Origin: an uncultured Bacteroidota bacterium
GTDB lineage: Bacteria > Bacteroidota > Bacteroidia > Bacteroidales > P3
Assembly: GCA_900546465.1 (NCBI GenBank)
Contig: URCX01000110.1
Span: 1 to 6,519 of the forward strand
Direction of reading: 5' to 3'
DNA: 6,519 bases
Positions 1-5,907 of the stretch are shown piece by piece. The notes beneath the pieces are model-generated. The model did no database searches. It was not told where the DNA came from and saw only the letters and a list, made by a program, of their open reading frames with translations. The position numbers and the translations under genes are program-made. Position 1 is the stretch's first letter; the number at the start of each line of letters is the position of its first letter.

Positions 1-414
1 CTTTTGGTGAGTGCATGGAATGTAGGAGAGATTGAAAAGATGGCTTTGCCACCCTGTCATATCGTTTTTCAGTTCTATGTTGCCGAAGGTCGCCTTTCGT
101 GTCAGCTCTATCAACGCAGTGCAGATGTTTTCCTTGGCGTACCTTTCAATATAGCGTCCTATGCCTTGCTTACCCACATGGTAGCTCAGGTGTGCGACCT
201 CCAAGTCGGAGATTTCATACACACACTCGGCGATGCTCACTTATATCTCAACCATATCGAACAGGCAAAACTGCAACTTACACGTCAACCTCTGCCTTTG
301 CCTACGCTGAAACTCAATCCTTCCGTTCGTAATATCTTGGATTTTAAGTATGAAGATATTGAAATCCTGAATTACAATGCCCACCCGCATATCAAAGCCG
401 ATGTATCCAAATAA
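1..414 (+). CDS. thyA: Thymidylate synthase, C-terminal half (5' end outside window)
   Basis: Methylates dUMP to dTMP using 5,10-methylenetetrahydrofolate and releases dihydrofolate; cytosolic. The frame is open from base 1, so the gene starts before the window; the TTG at base 4 is an internal Leu codon and not a start. Numbering residues from base 4, the catalytic cysteine is C18 in PPCH (bases 55-57, equivalent to E. coli C146), the phosphate-binding RSAD is at 38-41, the dUMP-binding Asn is in PFNIASY (about 49), and HLY is at 79-81. By comparison with the roughly 264-residue E. coli enzyme, about 127 N-terminal residues are missing. The last residues (KADVSK) differ from the hydrophobic C-terminus common in the family. 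folA starts 15 bases after the stop, so the two are very probably co-transcribed, which makes sense because DHFR recycles the dihydrofolate made here. Confidence 0.97.
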   Translation, partial: LLVSAWNVGEIEKMALPPCHIVFQFYVAEGRLSCQLYQRSADVFLGVPFNIASYALLTHMVAQVCDLQVGDFIHTLGDAHLYLNHIEQAKLQLTRQPLPLPTLKLNPSVRNILDFKYEDIEILNYNAHPHIKADVSK

Positions 415-429
415 TAAAACCAGCAAGCC

Positions 430-912
430 ATGATAAATCTTATAGTAGCCAAAGCCGAAAATGATGTAATAGGCGATAAAAACACCCTTCTTTGGCATCT
501 TTCCGAGGACTTGAAGTACTTCAAGAGGCAAACCCTCTCTCAAATCGTCCTTATGGGACGCAAAACATGGGAAAGTCTGCCTGTAAAGCCACTTCCCGGA
601 CGGCGAAACATAGTAATCAGCTCCCAAAGTAATTATTCTGCCCCGGGAGCAGAACTCTTCCACAGTTTGGACGCTGCTTTGGAAGCCTTAAAGGGGCAAA
701 GTCTTTTTTGCATAGGCGGAGCTACGCTCTATAAGCAAATCCTGCCGCATTGCGATACTCTTTACATCACTCAAGTTTTCAAATCCTATCAGGGAGACGC
801 CATATTCCCACCCATAGACCCTCGCAAATGGCAGCTCACACGTCTTTCTCCTATGCTGTATGACAAAAAAGAAGATTTGCATTACCGTTTTGAAGTCCAC
901 CAATGCCGATAA
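430..912 (+). CDS. folA: Dihydrofolate reductase
   Basis: Reduces dihydrofolate to tetrahydrofolate with NADPH; cytosolic, and the target of trimethoprim. The protein has 160 residues, the usual size for chromosomal bacterial DHFR. Visible landmarks: VIG at 13-15, the substrate-binding acid D27 in WHLSEDLKYFK, F31, the NADPH-binding GRKTWESLP at 43-51, the folate-contacting Arg in LPGRRN (R58, one residue later than E. coli R57), the diglycine cofactor motif IGGATLY at 95-101, and DAIFP near the C-terminus. Nothing essential is missing. The ATG at 430 places the family's usual hydrophobic first strand (INLIVA) at the N-terminus. It follows thyA by 15 bases with no good Shine-Dalgarno sequence, as is common in Bacteroidota, and is followed by a strong inverted repeat that probably ends the transcript. 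Confidence 0.97.
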   Translation: MINLIVAKAENDVIGDKNTLLWHLSEDLKYFKRQTLSQIVLMGRKTWESLPVKPLPGRRNIVISSQSNYSAPGAELFHSLDAALEALKGQSLFCIGGATLYKQILPHCDTLYITQVFKSYQGDAIFPPIDPRKWQLTRLSPMLYDKKEDLHYRFEVHQCR

Positions 913-942
913 AAAGGAACAGATACGTTATTTGCTATTCCG

Positions 943-983
943 TAAGTTCTAAAAATCGTAGAAATTCTTGTTTTTAGAACTTA
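943..983. terminator. Candidate bidirectional terminator hairpin between folA and the CPBP gene
   Basis: Bases 943-955 (TAAGTTCTAAAAA) and 971-983 (TTTTTAGAACTTA) are perfect 13-base reverse complements around a 15-base loop. The stem carries A/T runs on its inner side and lies between two genes that converge on it, 30 bases after the folA stop and about 90 bases after the CPBP gene stop on the other strand. It is AT-rich and has no classical GC stem plus U tail, so termination in both directions is inferred from symmetry and position. Confidence 0.6.
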
Positions 984-1074
984 TATTTCTAATACTTGCA
1001 ATCTTAAACATGCTTATATCATCATCGTAAGCGGTAATATCGCTGAAATAAAGCCTCTTTTCTTTTTGCTTTCT

Positions 1075-1950
1075 TTACCCTCTCAATTCTCTTTCCTCTT
1101 TTTTCACCAATCCTTTACCCTCTTTGATGAAGAAGAAAAGCACTGTTGCGGCACTCAATACCACGAGAGGCCATTCGGAAAGGTTGTTTTGCGACCATAT
1201 TGTTTCGTTTCCGGTTGTCAGAAGTGCGGAGTGAGCCATGCAAACCAAGAAATTATTCATGAAATGGCATAAAACATTAAGCCAAATGCTGCCTGTTGCT
1301 GCGAAAAGCAAGCCTAAGAAACATGAAAGTACGAAGCGGGGTATGAAAGCGAAAATTTCAAAATGCACAAAAGAGAAAATCACTGAGCTGAACACTATAC
1401 CCCAAATCGCACTGCCCAACCAGCGAGTACAAAGTTTCTGAAACACCCCTCGGAAGAATAATTCCTCGCACACAGCCGGCACAATAGCCATTGCAAACGT
1501 TCTTCCTGCCAAGCCGATTAACGTCTCGGAACTTAATAGTCTCAAAGTCAAATCTTCATTCGTCTTTTGCAACTCCCGCCACATCTCTTGAGCAGGCAAC
1601 TTCCAAGTATTGTTCCACTCCATCAGCCATTCTATGCACGGAGCTGCCGCAATCGGTAGGATTAAAGCCCAAACCCATAATCCGATTTTTATATTTTTTA
1701 CATTGAACAGTCCCTTTTCACCGGTCAAAAACAGATTTTTACACAGCGAAAACGCCAAGCCGAATATGCAAATCGTTCCCACAGCCTGCAAAACCACCAT
1801 GCCTTCCGTCGAAGCAGCCCACTGCGGCAATGCAAGCATAGCCGCAGACATCACAATCACCGAAATCGGAAAACAACACATCAAAACTGCAACCGATAAC
1901 AGTACTTTCACAAACGGACTTAAACTCTCGGATAGAAATTTCATCGTCAT
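1075..1950 (-). CDS. CPBP-family intramembrane metalloprotease (CaaX protease-like/Abi family)
   Basis: A 291-residue polytopic membrane protein carrying the three conserved motifs of the CPBP (Rce1/CaaX prenyl protease 2-like) family: EExxxR as EELFFR at 162-167, FxxxH as FSFVH at 192-196, and HxxxN at 229-233. These residues form the membrane-embedded active site in Rce1-type glutamate proteases. Hydrophobic stretches are near residues 12-40, 52-70, 88-104, 150-161, 182-196, 205-222 and 261-275, ending in a charged tail. Substrates of most bacterial members are unknown; some act in bacteriocin self-immunity or anchor protein handling, and nothing nearby says which applies here. ATG at 1950 is the called start; the third residue is also Met (1944), so the start is uncertain by two codons. 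It appears monocistronic, convergent with folA and preceded by a -7-like element at 1977-1985. Confidence 0.93.
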   Translation of the reverse strand: MTMKFLSESLSPFVKVLLSVAVLMCCFPISVIVMSAAMLALPQWAASTEGMVVLQAVGTICIFGLAFSLCKNLFLTGEKGLFNVKNIKIGLWVWALILPIAAAPCIEWLMEWNNTWKLPAQEMWRELQKTNEDLTLRLLSSETLIGLAGRTFAMAIVPAVCEELFFRGVFQKLCTRWLGSAIWGIVFSSVIFSFVHFEIFAFIPRFVLSCFLGLLFAATGSIWLNVLCHFMNNFLVCMAHSALLTTGNETIWSQNNLSEWPLVVLSAATVLFFFIKEGKGLVKKEERELRG

Positions 1951-1976
1951 TAAATATTAAAGCATACATTCACCCT

Positions 1977-1985
1977 GCAAAGATA
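1977..1985 (-). promoter_or_regulatory. Candidate Bacteroidales -7 promoter element for the CPBP gene
   Basis: The minus strand reads TATCTTTGC, matching the Bacteroidota sigma-factor -7 consensus TAnnTTTGC, 26 bases upstream of the CPBP start codon. No TTG or TTTG is seen at the expected 19-20 base spacing upstream, so only half of the promoter is supported. Confidence 0.55.
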
Positions 1986-2061
1986 GCCAAAGCAAAGCAC
2001 ATAAAGCCCGAAAGCAAGCAAAAACATAAGCACCCGAACAGAGATTTTTCTTTCTCGAACA

Positions 2062-2104
2062 CTGATAAGATGGGCAAATTCAACTTACGAATATATCTTA
2101 TCGG
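2062..2104. repeat. Inverted repeat, 10-base arms, 23-base loop
   Basis: CTGATAAGAT (2062-2071) pairs with ATCTTATCGG (2095-2104): eight consecutive Watson-Crick pairs, one G-T wobble, then a closing C-G. It lies between the exported-protein pair and the CPBP gene, about 112 bases upstream of the latter. It could be a transcript-end hairpin for the pair or a regulatory site for the CPBP gene; the sequence does not decide. Confidence 0.45.
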
Positions 2105-2252
2105 TTAAACCTTTATTTTCTTTGTTTGTATTTGCATAGCGCAAATCAGCCTCTTTGAGTGATGATAAAGATAGGAATTTTTCAGCCTCGAAAATGGAAT
2201 AAGCTTTTCTCTTTTTGGTTTATTTTATCTTACTTTCCTGTAACAGTTGTAT

Positions 2253-2804
2253 TTATTTATGGGTTGAATTTAGTTGCTTACTCAAATTACCATGTTTCTT
2301 GTTATGTTGAGTATTGATGTCATTCAGTAAAGCATTTAACGAGTCAAAACTTATTGGTTGTAGATAAAATTCGCCTCTCAACCAAAGTGAATCCGAGGAA
2401 AATAACAAAGTGTCCGATAATCTGGGAACCCAAGAATTAATATAGGAGACACAGTTATTAACCATTGTTCCCATTATTGTATCTTTGAGAAATTCATGAT
2501 CTCTAAGAATGATTTTATTTGAATCAATTTGATAAAAACCGGAATCCGGACGATCTCTACGTTCTATATTGTTGGAATAAACGTTAATTACATATTCGGT
2601 ATTACAACTAATATACCTATTTCCTGAACAAAATCCTATGTAAAATACGTTCCACGCTCCCTTACTTTTGATATAGAAGTATTTACAATTCGACCGTTTG
2701 CAATCGTAGTCATCAGTAGCCATCTCATAAATTTGTGGTGAATGAATGTCTCTAAATCCCAAACATATAATACAAATACTAAAAAACAATGCAATTCTTT
2801 TCAT
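2253..2804 (-). CDS. Hypothetical exported protein (183 aa), second gene of an AT-rich pair
   Basis: I do not recognise this family. The N-terminus (MKR followed by a hydrophobic run to about residue 16) looks like a Sec signal sequence. The cysteines at 11 and 14 are not preceded by a good lipobox, so a lipoprotein is not supported. The rest is polar and rich in Tyr, Asn, Asp and Ser, with cysteines at 35, 40, 59, 67 and 118 that could form disulfides in the periplasm or outside the cell. The tail, from about residue 160, is hydrophilic and Asn/Lys-rich. The ATG at 2804 is chosen because it begins the signal sequence directly and lies 5 bases after the stop of the 219-aa gene, so it is almost certainly co-transcribed with it. 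Sampled blocks are about 30-33% G+C, clearly lower than the flanking genes. Confidence 0.75.
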   Translation of the reverse strand: MKRIALFFSICIICLGFRDIHSPQIYEMATDDYDCKRSNCKYFYIKSKGAWNVFYIGFCSGNRYISCNTEYVINVYSNNIERRDRPDSGFYQIDSNKIILRDHEFLKDTIMGTMVNNCVSYINSWVPRLSDTLLFSSDSLWLRGEFYLQPISFDSLNALLNDINTQHNKKHGNLSKQLNSTHK

Positions 2805-2809
2805 GGTTA

Positions 2810-3469
2810 TTATTGCTTTTTGATAGAAAATTTATCTGAGTGAGGTACAATAGTAGGCGGGAAATAATATAAGACATGGAACTCGATATAAACCAATCTT
2901 CCGGTAGGGTTAAAGCAGGCTGTAATACATGAGTATTTTCGTGAGATGTCTCTCACATTAAATATATAATGTTCCTGTAAAATATCTCCTGTTGTAGGAT
3001 CAATCCCGGAAAACCAATGTTCTATTCTATCGTACGTAATATTACAAGACTCAATAAAACTATCCATCGAATATTTCCCATTTAAACAATCATCGCCTAT
3101 TTGAATACAGCAACTATCGTATGTCGTTTTATTGAATTGTACCGAACTCAGAAACAAACTATCTCCTCGTCCGTAGTAACTCAAGCCTTTGCTTTTGTAG
3201 TTATAGTAATCCACAGTATCATATCTTGCCGGACAATCCGGACAACTATCTCCATCATCATATACAGTACTCCAATGCCCGAAAATTCGGACATATGATG
3301 CGTCAGGCTCCCCTAATATCTCAAAAATATTTTCTTTTAATCCAACTTGCGGAATGTTATTCACAGATATATTACAAGTGTATTCTTCTTGTGCAAATAC
3401 AAATCCATATGGTAAAACCAATATAGCATAGATAATTGTTAAGGGGAACAAAAAACTCTTCAATGTCAT
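2810..3469 (-). CDS. Hypothetical exported cysteine-rich protein (219 aa), first gene of an AT-rich pair
   Basis: I cannot assign a known family with confidence. Residues 1-26 form a convincing Sec signal peptide (basic start, hydrophobic core, FVFA before Q27). The mature part has nine cysteines (32, 76, 79, 120, 121, 128, 142, 181, 185), including CPDC at 76-79 and an adjacent CC pair, which suggests disulfide bonds or metal binding outside the cytoplasm. The wording around 50-60 (EILGEPDAS) followed by Tyr-rich strands and KSKGLSYY at 92-99 resembles small beta-rich exported or immunity-type proteins, but this is an impression only. It has its own promoter 47 bases upstream (3516-3546) and is followed after 5 bases by the 183-aa gene. 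Sampled blocks are 33-40% G+C, lower than neighbouring housekeeping genes, consistent with lineage-specific or acquired DNA. Confidence 0.8.
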   Translation of the reverse strand: MTLKSFLFPLTIIYAILVLPYGFVFAQEEYTCNISVNNIPQVGLKENIFEILGEPDASYVRIFGHWSTVYDDGDSCPDCPARYDTVDYYNYKSKGLSYYGRGDSLFLSSVQFNKTTYDSCCIQIGDDCLNGKYSMDSFIESCNITYDRIEHWFSGIDPTTGDILQEHYIFNVRDISRKYSCITACFNPTGRLVYIEFHVLYYFPPTIVPHSDKFSIKKQ

Positions 3470-3515
3470 CTTAGGTATGTTAATTGATTTAGCCGCCTGT
3501 CTCCAACGAGCAAAC

Positions 3516-3546
3516 GCAAAGTTACAACAATTTTTTGAATAAGCAA
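3516..3546 (-). promoter_or_regulatory. Bacteroidales-type promoter for the exported-protein pair
   Basis: The minus strand carries TTG (3546-3544) as a -33 element, a 19-base spacer, and TAACTTTGC (3524-3516) as a perfect TAnnTTTGC -7 element. Spacing and order match the Bacteroides fragilis-type promoter. Transcription would begin near 3509, giving a leader of about 40 bases before the ATG at 3469. It is the only one of the three -7 elements in the window with a recognisable -33 partner. Confidence 0.75.
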
Positions 3547-3553
3547 CGAGAGT

Positions 3554-3590
3554 TCGATGGTGAAATATATTTGGTCGATGGTTGAATATA
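3554..3590 (-). repeat. Imperfect 16-base direct repeat, 21-base period, upstream of the promoter
   Basis: On the plus strand, TCGATGGTGAAATATA (3554-3569) is repeated as TCGATGGTTGAATATA (3575-3590), 14 of 16 bases identical, starting exactly 21 bases (two helical turns) apart. The proximal copy lies 7 bases upstream of the -33 TTG of the exported-pair promoter. Same-face tandem sites in this position are typical of activator binding. Which regulator is unknown. Confidence 0.55.
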
Positions 3591-3612
3591 GAATAGTTAG
3601 AATTTCTATATT
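3585..3612. repeat. AT-rich 9-base perfect inverted repeat
   Basis: AATATAGAA (3585-3593) and TTCTATATT (3604-3612) are perfect reverse complements around a 10-base spacer. The left arm overlaps the distal copy of the 21-base-period direct repeat, so it may be part of the same control region or an independent dyad operator. No GC content and no T tail argue against a terminator. Confidence 0.45.
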
Positions 3613-3692
3613 TCCTGCTTTTATGTAAGAGAAGGGATAGAATGTCTTTTCCATTGCTTTCGTCTTTTTACTCTTTTTCGAGATGGAAAAAG

Positions 3693-3715
3693 AAAAAAGA
3701 CGCCTTACGGCGTCT
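3693..3715 (-). terminator. Rho-independent terminator after oxyR
   Basis: On the minus strand AGACGCC, loop GTAA, GGCGTCT is followed directly by a run of T. The 7-bp GC-rich stem occupies 3698-3715 with a four-base loop (3705-3708), and the T run is at 3693-3697. It lies about 75 bases past the oxyR stop. The plus strand continues with A residues, so it works in the minus direction only and separates this operon from the exported-protein pair. Confidence 0.92.
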
Positions 3716-3790
3716 CAAAAAAGTAATAATCGTCAATTTAAGGCTTGACGAGACCTTTGTTATTGTTATGAATTCTTTGTTTTTGTGCTT

Positions 3791-4729
3791 TTACAATCGC
3801 AGTCTGAAGCGTTTCAATCTTTCATCCAACATCTCTTCAGGGACGAATTGTTTGATGGTTTCGACCACTTCGTTCAGCAGTTTTTCTCTTGCGAAGTCGT
3901 CTTTGACCACAAGGGAGATTTCTCTTGAAGCTTCGGGATTGGCAATTGGTCTTATGTTGTTCGTCTGTTGAGTGTTCAAATCGCCAAGAAGGCTTTCCGG
4001 TACTATGGTACAGCCACCTAAGGCATCTATTGTTTTGAGCAGGGTTGCGAAACTGCCGCCCTGGTAGATTTGTTCGGTGTTTTGTTCGCCCAAACAGAGG
4101 TAGTTCATGATTTGATTTCTAAGACAATGACCTTCGGAAAGCACCCATAGTCGTTCAGAGGCAAGTTCTTGCGGTGTAAGAACGGCTTTTTGGTGAAGTG
4201 AAGGGGTCTTTTCGGATATGTAAGCGTGGAACTTCTCGTAATAAACAGGGATTTCCAATAGGCAATCTTGGTCGATCGGTGTTGCCATTATTGCCATATC
4301 TATTTCGTTTTCAAGCAGTGCAGGGATTATATCCTCGGTTTTCATTTCCGAAAGACTTGTTTCCAAGTTTTGATGACGGCTGTCGGCGAGGAAGTGTTGA
4401 AGGAATTGTGGTACGAAATAAGGTGCCACGGTGGGAATAATACCGATTTTCAGTCTTCCTGTCAGCAAATTACGTTGCTCTGCCACCGTTTGGCGAAGTG
4501 TTTCCGTAGCTTTCAATATATCTTTTGCCTGTTTTACCACTTGTTTTCCTGCTTCGGTAAGGCGAAGGTGCTGGTTGGAACGCTCGAAAATTATGACATC
4601 GAGTTCGGCTTCCAACTTTCGGAGCATGATTGAGAGGGTTGGTTGCGTTACTCCGAGTCTTTTGGAGGCTCGAAGCATGTTCCCGTGTTCGCAGATGGCG
4701 AGCAGGTATTCAAATTGTTGAAGTGTCAT
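3791..4729 (-). CDS. oxyR: Hydrogen peroxide-sensing LysR-type regulator OxyR
   Basis: A cytosolic transcription factor of 312 residues. The N-terminal winged helix-turn-helix spans about residues 3-60 (TQPTLS at 28-33), a linker helix about 62-90, and the LysR substrate/sensor domain about 92-300. The identification as OxyR rests on GRLKIGIIPTVAPYFVPQ at 91-108 and EGHCLRNQ at 199-206, which matches the E. coli GHCLRDQ segment around peroxidatic C199. Here that cysteine is C202. The candidate partner cysteine is C212, ten residues on, whereas E. coli C208 is nine residues on. In other Bacteroidota OxyR controls catalase, Dps and alkyl hydroperoxide reductase genes; none of these is in the window. 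It follows the YitT gene by 5 bases, so it is read from that gene's promoter and ends at the terminator at 3693-3715. Its usual self-regulatory divergent promoter is absent here. Confidence 0.92.
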   Translation of the reverse strand: MTLQQFEYLLAICEHGNMLRASKRLGVTQPTLSIMLRKLEAELDVIIFERSNQHLRLTEAGKQVVKQAKDILKATETLRQTVAEQRNLLTGRLKIGIIPTVAPYFVPQFLQHFLADSRHQNLETSLSEMKTEDIIPALLENEIDMAIMATPIDQDCLLEIPVYYEKFHAYISEKTPSLHQKAVLTPQELASERLWVLSEGHCLRNQIMNYLCLGEQNTEQIYQGGSFATLLKTIDALGGCTIVPESLLGDLNTQQTNNIRPIANPEASREISLVVKDDFAREKLLNEVVETIKQFVPEEMLDERLKRFRLRL

Positions 4730-4734
4730 ATCGC

Positions 4735-5736
4735 TTAATGTTTTGGTAGTTCTTTAAATCCTTTACCATAGACTTCGCTACTGTCGATTACGTTGACGAA
4801 AGCAGACTTGTCGATGTTTCTTATTGCCGTTTTCATCTTGACATATTCGCCTCTTGGCAATACGGCATAAACGATGTCGCATTCGGTGCCTTTATATGTG
4901 CCTTTGGTTTTGATAACTGCGTCTTCGGAAGCGGTGTTTTGGCGTAGCAAATCGAAGATTTCGTCGTTGCGATGACTGATAACGAGAATAGTTTTGTTGG
5001 TTTTCAATCCGTCAATTACCATATCTATAATCTTACCTTCTATAAATATGAGCAGTATAGAGTATGCTGGAAATCGTAAGTCAGGTTCTATGAGCAGGGA
5101 AGAAAGAGCTATGGTGCTGTCAACTATGATTACGAGAGTGCCGAGGCTGAGTCCGGTATATTTGTTGACAATCATGGATATGATATCACTGCCTCCGGAT
5201 GTTGCTCCCGACTTAAATATCATGCCTATTCCTATTCCGTAAAGCAAACCTGCGAGAATTGTGTTGAGAAAATAGTCAGGCACGAAAAGATTTGTGCTAT
5301 TCGTAATAGCCAAAGCTCCCATTGGAGCTGCAAGAGCGTCTTTTATCAATTCGCCACAGTGAATCAGAGGAGCATATCCCCAGAATGTCTCTATCAGGAA
5401 GGTGAATAACCAACCGAGAACAATGGAAACGATTGTCTTTACGCCGAAACGCGGTCCCAAAATAATACTTCCGATAATCAAAAGGGGAATTTCCATGCTC
5501 ATAAGGTAAATTGTGAGCTTTACTCCTGTCAAAGCGGTGAGTACGTTCGCCAATCCATAAACCCCGCCCGGTGCAAGGTGATACGGCATTGCGAACATAA
5601 CGTCCGCAACTACGAAAAGCATAGTTCCGAACAGTATATACGCATAGGCTTTGAACCATTGTTTTGAGCCGAATTTTTCATCTTCATCGACTAATTGGCC
5701 GAACCAGGCCTTGATTGCATTTGTTTGTTGTGTCAT
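4735..5736 (-). CDS. YitT-family membrane protein with C-terminal DUF2179 domain
   Basis: A 333-residue inner-membrane protein of the YitT/DUF161 family, whose molecular function is not established. After a polar N-terminus (1-28), hydrophobic segments lie near 31-50, 55-70, 75-94, 100-118, 155-175, 198-216 and 224-240. The family signatures APGGVYGLANVL (55-66) and SGATSGGSDII (176-186) are both present. The cytosolic tail from about 246 to 328 fits DUF2179, a small ACT-like domain that often follows YitT and is suspected of ligand sensing. Size is slightly above the usual 280-300 because of the N-terminal extension. It is the first gene of a two-gene unit with oxyR (5-base gap) and has a TACCTTTGC -7 element 38 bases upstream. 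Shared transcription with a peroxide sensor hints at a redox or transport role, which is inference only. Confidence 0.93.
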   Translation of the reverse strand: MTQQTNAIKAWFGQLVDEDEKFGSKQWFKAYAYILFGTMLFVVADVMFAMPYHLAPGGVYGLANVLTALTGVKLTIYLMSMEIPLLIIGSIILGPRFGVKTIVSIVLGWLFTFLIETFWGYAPLIHCGELIKDALAAPMGALAITNSTNLFVPDYFLNTILAGLLYGIGIGMIFKSGATSGGSDIISMIVNKYTGLSLGTLVIIVDSTIALSSLLIEPDLRFPAYSILLIFIEGKIIDMVIDGLKTNKTILVISHRNDEIFDLLRQNTASEDAVIKTKGTYKGTECDIVYAVLPRGEYVKMKTAIRNIDKSAFVNVIDSSEVYGKGFKELPKH

Positions 5737-5774
5737 CTCTTTGTATTAATTCTTTATTATTTGACAATAAAGCC

Positions 5775-5783
5775 GCAAAGGTA
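5775..5783 (-). promoter_or_regulatory. Candidate -7 promoter element for the yitT-oxyR unit
   Basis: The minus strand reads TACCTTTGC, a perfect TAnnTTTGC match, 38 bases upstream of the YitT start codon. There is no clear TTG at 19-20 bases upstream, which leaves room for an activator-dependent promoter. It lies in the 171-base gap between this unit and yraN, which otherwise holds no gene. Confidence 0.65.
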
Positions 5784-5907
5784 CGAATTTTTCCATTTCG
5801 ATAAGGACTTTTCCGAATGTGCAAAGAGATTTTTTTCTTGCAAGAGGTGTAAAGAGTTCAGGCAAAGGCTGTGTGAGTATTTTGCAAAGGCAGTTTGAGA
5901 GGCGGAA

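Larger units (their letters stand above)
1951..2252. other. Gene-free interval of 302 bases with two inverted repeats
   Basis: No credible gene is seen on either strand. The interval separates the CPBP gene start from the 3' end of the exported-protein pair, both on the minus strand. It contains the -7 element at 1977-1985, an A/G-rich low-complexity run at about 1985-2030, an imperfect 10-base inverted repeat with arms at 2062-2071 and 2095-2104, and a perfect 6-base inverted repeat, ATTTGC at 2130-2135 and GCAAAT at 2141-2146. No T-rich tail follows either hairpin on the minus strand, so no clear terminator for the gene pair can be named. Confidence 0.7.
3470..3790. other. Intergenic interval of 321 bases holding a promoter region and a terminator
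   Basis: The interval lies between the oxyR stop and the start of the 219-aa exported-protein gene, both on the minus strand. From right to left it holds about 75 bases of 3' untranslated DNA, the intrinsic terminator (3693-3715), about 80 bases with no visible feature (3613-3692), then the inverted repeat, direct repeat and promoter described separately. A 62-codon open frame at 3466-3654 on the minus strand runs through the promoter and is not called as a gene. Confidence 0.8.

Noticed and set aside
1030..1043. Possible hairpin AGCG/CGCT just downstream of the CPBP stop on the minus strand
   Set aside because: Only four pairs with no T run after it; the nearby 13-base stem is a better terminator candidate.
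1739..1969. 76-codon minus-strand frame starting upstream of the CPBP gene
   Set aside because: It lies in another frame over the N-terminal membrane region of the CPBP gene, and its upstream end lies just 7 bases from the -7 promoter element. There is no independent support.
2150..2180. Possible plus-strand terminator (CCTCTTT pairing with AAAGATAGG, then T-rich)
   Set aside because: The stem needs a bulge, and there is no plus-strand gene ending upstream of it.
3466..3654. 62-codon minus-strand open frame whose stop overlaps the start of the 219-aa gene in an ATGA arrangement
   Set aside because: It runs across the promoter and direct repeats of the 219-aa gene, has no recognisable domain, and its start would lie upstream of the only good transcription start. 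The ATGA overlap is probably chance.
3642..3971. 109-codon plus-strand open frame
   Set aside because: It covers the oxyR terminator and the antisense of the oxyR 3' end; its residues are a shadow of the real gene.
5862..5891. Direct repeat GCAAAGGC at 5862-5869 and 5884-5891
   Set aside because: Eight bases, 22 apart, made of the GCAAAG word that is frequent in this genome as part of promoter elements. Neither copy has the TA needed for a -7 element, so it is too short to call a site.
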